NCBI RefSeq assembly: GCF_029977985.1
Contig: NZ_JARKOT010000166.1
Span: forward strand, 1-64,000
From: Propioniciclava sp.
GTDB lineage: Bacteria; Actinomycetota; Actinomycetes; Propionibacteriales; Propionibacteriaceae
Length of the DNA stretch: 64,000 nt
Direction of reading: 5' to 3'
A program made the position numbers and the translations under genes. Positions 18,701-27,700 of this stretch are shown in pieces. Every line of letters starts with the position of its first letter. Positions within the stretch are counted from its first letter, which is position 1. The notes beneath the pieces were generated by a model that was not told where the DNA came from, made no database searches, and saw only the letters and a list, made by a program, of their open reading frames with translations.

Positions 18701-21700
18701 CGCCCGGGAACGCCACGTCCTGCCCCCCGTCCCGGCCCCGGCGGGCGGATCCACGCCGGCGCCGGTGCTCTCGGCGACTGCCGAATGGACGACGTCTCTC
18801 GACCCGGAGGATCCCACCCTCGACGACCACAGGGTCTTCACACGCCGCATCATGCCGGCGGCGGGCATCATCGAGCTGGTCCGTCGGGCCGCGGCGGAGT
18901 GCGGGCTGCCGGTGTCGCAACTCACGAAGACGGCGTTCGAGGTGCCGTTGCTCGTCGAGGAGCACCTGCCGGTGCGCGTGGTCTTCACGGCTGCGGGGGA
19001 GGGCTGGGACGTCCGCGTGGAGTCGCCGGCGGGCCCGGACGCGGCCGCGACCGTGTACGCGACCGCCCAGGCCCACGCGGGCGCCGGGCCGCTGCGGGGC
19101 GCGCCTGCCGAACTCGGCGGCGACGAGGTCGACCCCCACACGATCTACGCGGCCCTGCGCGAGCTCGGCCTCGACCTCGGGCGCCCGTACCGGCAGATCC
19201 GCCGCGTCCGCCGCGAGGGGGACGTCGTCGAAGCGCTGGTCGCCGCGGTCGAGCACAACCCGGCCACCTGGTGGCCCGCGACGGCCCTGGATGCGTGTTT
19301 CCAGGCGTCGAGCCTCTTCGACACGTCAGGGGACCTCCTTCTGCCCTTCCTGGTCGAATCGATCACGGTCGGGCAGCCGTGCGAGGGACCGCTGCGCAGC
19401 AGGGTGACCCTGCGCGCACAGGTCAAGAACGCTCGGAAGATCGACATCGACGTGTGGACGGAGAGCGGGGACCCCGTGATCCGGTTGGAAGGCTTCTGGG
19501 TGCGGTTGCTCACCCAGGACGCCGTCGCCCCCGCCCACTCCCTGCAGCGGCTCGTCCCGTCGTGGTCGCCGGTGACCGCCGACGCGAGCGCCGTCCTCGA
19601 CCGCGTGGTCCTGGTCGCCGAGCCGGGCACGGGCCTGGAGACGCAGCTGGGTGCCACCGACCTTCGGACGGTGCCCTGGACGACGGAGTGGCAGGCCCCC
19701 GTCGCAGCCCAGCTCGATGGCGCGGAGCGCGCGGCCGTCGTCCTCGTCCCGCCCGTGGGCCTGGGGCAGGACGAGCTGGCGGACCTCGGGCCGCGGATCA
19801 CGAGGCAGCTGCCGGCCGGGGCGTCGGTGCGCGTCCTCGTCGTGGAGCGTGCCGCAGCCCCCAGCCCGGCCGCTCGCGGCCTCGCGGCTCTGTTGCGCAC
19901 CGCCTCGGACGAGATCAGCCGTCTGTCCGCCGCCGTCATCGCGTGGGACGGAGCCAGCCCGCAAGCCCTCGGCGCCGCCCTCGCCGGGCGGGTCAGCGGG
20001 CTGCTGCGTGCGGGCACCGAACCGGAAGCCCTCGGGTGGGGACGTGCGGCCGGCGAACCGGGGGAGAGTGCGCTGCGCCGACGGGGCACGTACCTCGTCA
20101 CGGGCGGCCACCGCGGAATCGGGCTCGCCTTGTCCCGGTGGCTCGTGGACCACTGGGAGGCCTCCGTCGTCGTCCTCGGCCGCTCCCCGGACGGGCTCGA
20201 GCGCAGTGGGCTGGACCCTCGCCGGGTGCAGTACGTCCGGGGCGACGCCACCGACGCCTCGGACGTCCGGTCGGCCGTCGCCGCGGCGAACTCCGTCGGG
20301 ACCGGACTCTTAGGGGTCTTCCACGTCGCGGGCGTCCTCCAGGACGAGGCGGCCCTCCGCCTCACGGATGCCGCGATCGAGGCCGTCCGGGCGCCGAAGA
20401 TCACGGGCTGGCGGGTCCTTCGCGACGAGACTCGGCATCTCGACCTCGACCTCTTCTGCGTCTACTCGTCGCTGGCCGGCGCGATCCCGAGCACCTACCA
20501 GGGCGCGTACGGTCAGGCCAACGCCTGGCTCGACGGCTTGGTGGCCGAGCAGTCCGGCGGGCGCACCCGCATGCTCTCGGTCCTGTGGCCCTTCTGGGCC
20601 GAGGGCGGGATGCGGATGCCCGAGTCGGCGGCGGAGCGGCTCACCGAGCGGTTCGGGCTGACGCCGATCGGCACCGAGGACGGTCTCGCCGCCCTCGACG
20701 CGGCGCTCCGGTACGACGACCCCGTCGTGGCCGTCGTTCCGGGCGGCGCCGTCGCAGCTCTCGTGGCACCCGCGGCCCGCGCCGACCAGGCTGCGTGCCC
20801 CCCCGCCGCCGACGACGGGACGGAGGGGGTCGACGTGGGTGCGGCTGTCCGCGACTTCCTGCGCGGGCAGGTGCACGAGTTGTCCGGGGTGGCTGTCGAG
20901 AAGATCCGGCTCGATGCCGACATCGCCGACTACGGCCTCGACTCCCTCGCGTTCTCCCGCCTGGCCGAGGCCTGCAACGCCACCCTCGGCAGCGACATCA
21001 CACCTGCGACGATGTTCGAGTTCGCCACCGTCGCCGAGCTCGCCGACCATCTCGTCGCCGAGTACGCCGAGCCGCTCGCCGCCTGGGCGGGCGCGACCGC
21101 CCGCCTCACCGCACCCACCCCCGAGCCGGCACCGTCGGTCGTGCGGGTCGACCACACCCGCGCGGACGTCCCCGTCGCCCCGCTGCTTCGTGGGGGGGAC
21201 GAGGTCGTGGAACGGATCCCCGCCACGGCCGACGAAGCGTACGCGATCGTCGGGATGGCAGGCGTGGCACCAGGTTCGCCGTCCTTGGCCGACCTGTGGG
21301 CACACCTGCGCGACGGCGACGACCTCATCGAGGAGATCCCGTCGGACCGGTGGGACTGGCGCGAGGTCTACGACCCCGAGATGGCTCGGCCCGGGACGAC
21401 CAACAGCCGGTGGGGAGGCTTCCTTCCCGACGTCCGACGTTTCGACCACGCCTTCTTCGGCATCTCCCCGCGCGAGGCCGCGCTCATGGACCCTCAGCAG
21501 AGGCTGTTCCTGGAGACGGCCTATCGGGCGGTGGAGGACGCCGGCCACAGCCCCTCGTCCCTCGCCGGGAGCCGTACGGGCGTCTTCGTCGGGGCGGCCT
21601 CGCACGACTACTTCGAGCTCGTCCGCGACTCGAAGCTGCCGATCGAGGCCTACAGCACGACCGGGATGTTCCACTCGCTGACCGCCAACCGCGTCTCCTA

Positions 21701-24700
21701 CCAGCTCAACCTGCACGGCCCGAGCTTCCCGGTCGACGCGGCGTGCTCCAGCTCCCTCGTCGCGCTGCACACGGCCCTCGAGGCGATGCGCTCGGGCGCC
21801 TGCGATGCCGCGCTCGTCGGTGGGGCCAACCTCCTCATCTCCCCGACCGTCTACGTCTCCTTCTCCCGCGCCGGGATGCTGAGCCCGACGGGCCGGTGCC
21901 GGACCTTCGACGCCGCCGCCGACGGGTACGTTCGCGGCGAAGGGATCGGCGCCGTCCTGGTGCGCCCGCTCGCCGCCGCGAGAGCGGACGGGGACCACGT
22001 CTACGCCGTCATCCGCGGATCGGCCGTCAACCACGGCGGCAAGGTCAACACGCTCACCACCCCCAACCCGCGGGCCCAGGCCGACCTCATCGTGCGGGCC
22101 CACGAGGAAGCCGGCATCGCTGTCACCGATCTCGACTATGTCGAGATGCACGGGACCGGCACTCCGCTCGGGGATCCCATCGAGGTCAACGGGCTCGCCT
22201 CCGCGCTCCGCCGGCTCCGGGCCGACCAGGGCGAGGAGGAGCCCCACGAGGTGGTCATCGGCTCGGTGAAGTCGGTGCTCGGCCACGCCGAGGCCGCCGC
22301 CGGGATGATGGGCCTCTTCAAGGTGCTGCTCTCGCTGCGCCACGAGATCATCCCGGGCAACCTGCACGTGGAGCACGTGAACGAGCAGATCCGGCTCGCC
22401 GGCACCGGTCTGGTCATCGCCGACACCGCCCGGCCGTGGCCCACGCGGCCGGGGCACCGGCGCACGGCCGGTCTCAGCTCCTTCGGCTTCGGCGGGATCA
22501 ACGCCCACGTCGTCCTCCAGGAGCCCAGCCCGGTCCCGGACGAGGTGCAGCGCCCCGTCGGTCCATACGTGATCCCCCTCTCCGGCAAGACCCCCGGAGC
22601 GCTGGCGCGCCGGGTGGACGACCTGGCCGAGGCGCTCCGGGTCTCCGGGTCCGGGACGAGCGAGCTCCGCGACCGCCTCGCGGGCATCGCGGCCGCCGAC
22701 CTCGGCTGCCGCCCCGAGGAGGTGCCAGTCGAGGAGAGCTGGGCCGGCCTCGGCCTGACCCCCGTCGGCCACGCCGCCGTCGAGATCGCGCTGCGCGACG
22801 CCGCCGGCACCGCGGATCGACTCGTGGACCTGGTCGACGACGGCCCCCATCCGTACGACGTGGGCTTCACCCTCGCGCTCGGACGCGACCACCACACCCA
22901 CCGCGCGGTCTTCGTCGTCGCCGACCTCGCCGAGCTGGTGGCGGCCCTCGACGCGCAGTCGTCCGGCAGGCCGCACGCCGCGATCGTCACCCCCGACACC
23001 GAGCCCCCGGGCGGCGTGGCGGGGCGCTTCGCCCAGGCCTGGCTCGCGGGCGAGGACGTCGACTGGGAGACGAGCTATCCGGTGACCGGCCGGCGGTTGG
23101 CTCTCCCGACCTATCCGTTCGGCGGTCGGGAACACTGGTTCACGACGCTGCTCGAGGGGACGCCGGAGCCCGCTCGGCCCGAACCGGTCGCTCCGGTCCG
23201 CCCCGCCGCCCCACGCAGCCGGCGCGTGCCGGTGCGAGCTGAGGACCCGGTGGTGCGGGACCACCGCGTCTCGGGCGTCCCCACCGTGCCCGGCGTGGTC
23301 CACCTGGCCCTTGCCGCGTCGCTCCTCGAGGACGGTGAGGTGCTGACCGACGTGACCTGGTCGGCCGCGGCGAGCATCCCGGTCGAGGGCCTCGACCTCA
23401 TGGTCACCCGGGCGACAGAGGTGGACGGGGACGTGGTGCGCATCCAGGCGGACGACGGCTCGACCTTCTGCACGCTCCGCGTCGGCGCCGGCGGTCCGCC
23501 CGCCTCCGCAGTCGACCTCGCCGCCGCGCGGACGCGCTGCGGAAGCGTCATCGACGGGCCGGACCTCTACGCGACCCGCGCCGCGGCCGGGCTCGACTAC
23601 CGGTCCGGCTATCGGGCGATCGCTCGCCTGCACCTCGGCCCCGACATCGCCCTCGCCGAGCTGATGCCGCCCGGCCCGGGCACGTCGTACGAGGGCGTCC
23701 ACCCCGGTCTCCTCGACGCCGCACTCCAGACCGTCGCGGGCCTCGACCCGGCGCCAGAGGCGGGCGCGGCCCCCGTCGTACCGTTCGTGCTCGACCGTGC
23801 CGAGCTGACCGGCGACACCGCGGAGGCTGCGTACGCCCTCGCCACGCGGTACGAGGGGCAGATCACCGCCCAGCTGCTCACCGCCTCCGGTGCGCCCGTC
23901 GCCCGGTTCGAAGGCCTGCGGAGCAGGCAGATGGCGCCGCGGCGCCCCGCCCCGCACGTCCTGCGCCCCGAGTGGGCCCTCGAACCGCTCCCGCTCGCGA
24001 CGCCCGCTGCGGGACCTGTCGTGCTCGTCCGGACGACGGACGACCTCGGCGTGGAGGCGCTGCTGCGGGCCCGCGGCGAGTGCCGTACGTTCCCGGTCGG
24101 CGGAACCGAGCTGCCGGCCGACATGACGGATCTGTGGCTCGCGTTGACGTGCCCCGAGGTGGGTGACGCCGAGCGCTGCTGCCTCGACGCATTCACAACC
24201 CTGCAGGCCGCGGCGGTGACCGGGTGCCTCGACGCCTGTACCTCCGTCACCGCCGCGCTGGGGCAGGCCCTTTCGGTGGACTCGGGGACCGCCGGTCAGC
24301 CCGGTGTCGCCGGGGTCCTCGGGCTGCTTCGCTCCCTGGCGCGCGAGTTCCCGCACCTCACAGTCCGGGCCGTGGTGCTCGCCGACCGTGGCGGGCCGGA
24401 TCTCCTCGCCCGGCTTGCGGCGGAGCCGCCGATGCAGCCGGGGCGCGAGGTCGTCTACGACGGGAGCCGGCGCTTCGTACGGGCCCTGCGGCACGTCACG
24501 CTGCCCGCCGGGGGGGTCACCCCGCCCGTGGAGGCCGGGGGTAGCTATCTCGTCGTCGGTGCCGGCGGCATCGGTCGGGAGATCGCCCGAGACATCGCCG
24601 ACCGTGGCGGACGGGTGACGCTCACCGGCCGTCGGCCTCGTGACCGGGTTACACTGCCCACGGTGCAGGGCTCCGGCACGGTGCGCTACGTGTCCGTGGA

Positions 24701-27700
24701 CGTCGCCGACGCCCCCGCGATGCGCCGACTCGTCGGGGATCTGCAGGACGCCGGCGGCCTGCGGGGCGTCGTGGTCGCGCCGATGGTCCTCGACGACGCC
24801 GCCGTCCGCAATCTCGACCGAGAGCGCGTCCGCGCCGTGCTGCGTCCGAAGGTCGCCGGCACCGTCGCTCTGCTCGACGCCCTCGCGGACGACACGCTCG
24901 ACTTCGTCGCCGTCATGTCGTCGGTCCAGTCCTTCACGGGCGCTGCCGGCCAGTCGGCCTACGCCATGGCGAGCACTGCGGCAGACGCACTCTGGCTCAA
25001 TGCCCGCCGCCGGTACGGGCTGCCCGTCACGCTGCTCGGCTGGGGCCCGTGGGCAGGCGTCGGGGCAGTGTCGTCCGCCGACCAGCAGGCGAGCCTCGAG
25101 AAGCGCGGCTGGTACGGGTTCGACGTCGCCGAGGGTCTCGACCTGCTGTGGCGGGCTGTGGCGACGGGCGTGGGGCACCTCGTACCCGTCGTGTGCTCCG
25201 AGGAAGTCCTCCGGGCCGACCTCGCCCCCCGAGACGAGGCTCCCCTGACGATGAGAACCCTGGGCGTCACCGGTCTCACCGCCGGCGCTCACGCCGCCCT
25301 CGAGGCGGAGATCGCCGAGCGTGCCCGCGCCCTGCTGGACTCGACCCCGGCCGCCGGGACGAGCGACCGACGCCGCTACGTGGCTGCCCTGACCGCCCTG
25401 GCCCGCGGTGCCCGCCCCCCGGCCGTCACGCACGGTGACCGGCAGCCGCTCGCCGCCCGCGAGGCCCTGGCCGGCCATGTCCTCGCCGAGCTCCCGTCGT
25501 GGCTCACGGGGGAGGCCACCGCCCACGACGTGCTCTTCGGCACGGATGCGGGGGCACGGCTCACGGCGTTCTACCGGAGCGACCCCTTCGGCGAGGTCGC
25601 CAACGAAGTCATCTGCGCGTCGGCCGTCGCCCTCGGTGCGGCAACCAACGCCGACGGGGCTCGGCTGCGCGTGCTCGAGGTCGGTGCCGGCACGGGCAGC
25701 ACGACCATTCCCCTCGTCGCGGCGCTGCGTCGGGCCGGCATCGACTTCCACTACACCGCGACGGATCTCGCCCAGAGCCTGCTCGACTCTGCGCGAGCCG
25801 TCGTCGGTGACGAGCACATGACGTACGTCGTCGCCGACCTGCAGTCGTTGCCGGCCGGCGAGACGTACGACCTGGTCGTCGCGGGCAACGTCCTGCACGT
25901 GCTGGACGACCTCCCCGAGACCCTCGCCCGCCTCGCCCGCTCCGTGGCGGACGGGGGGCGGCTGGTTGTGAGCGAGCTCGTGACCACGTCGGTGTTCCAC
26001 AACCTCGTCTTCGGGTTGTTCGACGGCTGGTGGACGAGCGATCCTCGCGGGCTCCGCCTTCCCGGTAGCCCGCTGCTCGACGTCGACGGCTGGCTCGGGG
26101 TCATCGCTGCGGGCGGTCTCGTCGCCACGAGCGTCGAGACCGTGGGCCACGAGGGGGGCGCCGCATACCAGAGCGTGATCACCATGACGAAGGGAGCGCA
26201 GATGGAGTCCCCTGACGCCCGCGAGATCCGGCGGTCCGTCCTGCCCACGGCACCCGCCGCGGTCGGGCGCGTGACGGCCGCGTCGGCCCCGACCTCGTCG
26301 TCGGCTGTGGCCGTCGACCGTGCGGCCGTACAGGACGCCGTCGTCGGCGTCGTCGCGCGGGTCCTCGCGAGCACGGCGGCCGAGGTCGACGTCGACGCGT
26401 CGTTCAGCTCTTTCGGCGTCGACTCCATCGTCAGCGTGGACCTCGTCCGTGCGCTCGGCACGGCACTCGGGCTGAAGCTCAAGACGATCGTCGTCTTCGA
26501 CCACCCGAGCGTCGCCGCGCTGGTCGACCACCTCGTCACCGCGTACGACCTCTCGGGGACGTTCCCCGCATCGGCGCCGGTCGCTCCGACGGCCGGGGCC
26601 CCGGCCCCGGCGGGGGCCGCGCCGGGGTGGTCGACGGCCTCGGCGAAGCCCCCGGCTCCCATCCCGGTCGCGAGCCGCGAGTTGGCGCCGGAGGAACCAC
26701 GCGCGGCCGCGGCCGTCTCGGGGCAGATCCCGCCGGCGACCATGTGGTCCGCGGCGGACGAGCTGCGCGGTGCGACGAGGGCGCTTGCCGTGGTCTTCGA
26801 CCGTCCGACGGCGCAGCCGGAACCGGCGCTTCGGGAGGTCGCGGTAGGCCCGCCCGGACCTGGTGAAGTCGAACTCGCCGTGACGGCGTTCCCGCTCAAC
26901 TTCTCCGATCGCTTGGTGGCGCGCGGGATCTATCCCTTCATGCCCGACTTCCCCGTCGTCCCCGGCGTCGAGGTCGCGGGGCGGGTCAGCCGCCTCGGCC
27001 CCGGTGTGACCGGTCTGCGCGTCGGCGACCGGGTCGTCGCCCCCACCCGCCCGGAGATGGGTGGCCAGGCGACGGCAGTCCTCGTGGAGGCGACCTTCTG
27101 CGCACGAATCCCCGACGGCGTCGACGACGTGACGGCCTGCGGCACGGCGGCGCCGTACCTGGCCATGTGGGCCGCTCTGAGGGCTGCGCGTGCTCAGGCG
27201 GGGGAGAGCGTGCTCGTGAGCGGCGCCATGGGCACGAACGGGCTCATGCTCACGCGGCTGGCCGAGGCCCGGGGCCTTCGGGTCATCGGGGCCGTCGGCT
27301 CCGAGGAGAAGGTTCGGCGGCTGCGCGAGCAGGGGCGGACGGGAGTTCGCTACGACCGCGGGGATCTCCGCGACGCGGTGCTCGCCGCGACCGACGGTCG
27401 GGGTGTCGACATCGTGGTCGACCTCATCGGCGGCCAGGTCATCCCAGCCGGGATGTCGGCGCTCGCGCCGGGCGGACGCTTCGTCGAGGCGGCCGTGCTG
27501 GGCCTGCAGACGGCCGCACCGCTGGACGTGAGCATGTTCACGCACAACCAGGAATTCATCTCGCTGAACGGGAAGAAGCTCTTCCTCGACCATCCCGAAC
27601 TTCGTGCCGAGGCCCTTGCGGCGCTGACCGCGGACCTCGCCGCGGGCGGGATCGCCCCACCGATCGCGCACCGTCTCGAGCTGTCCCGGATCGAGGAGGC

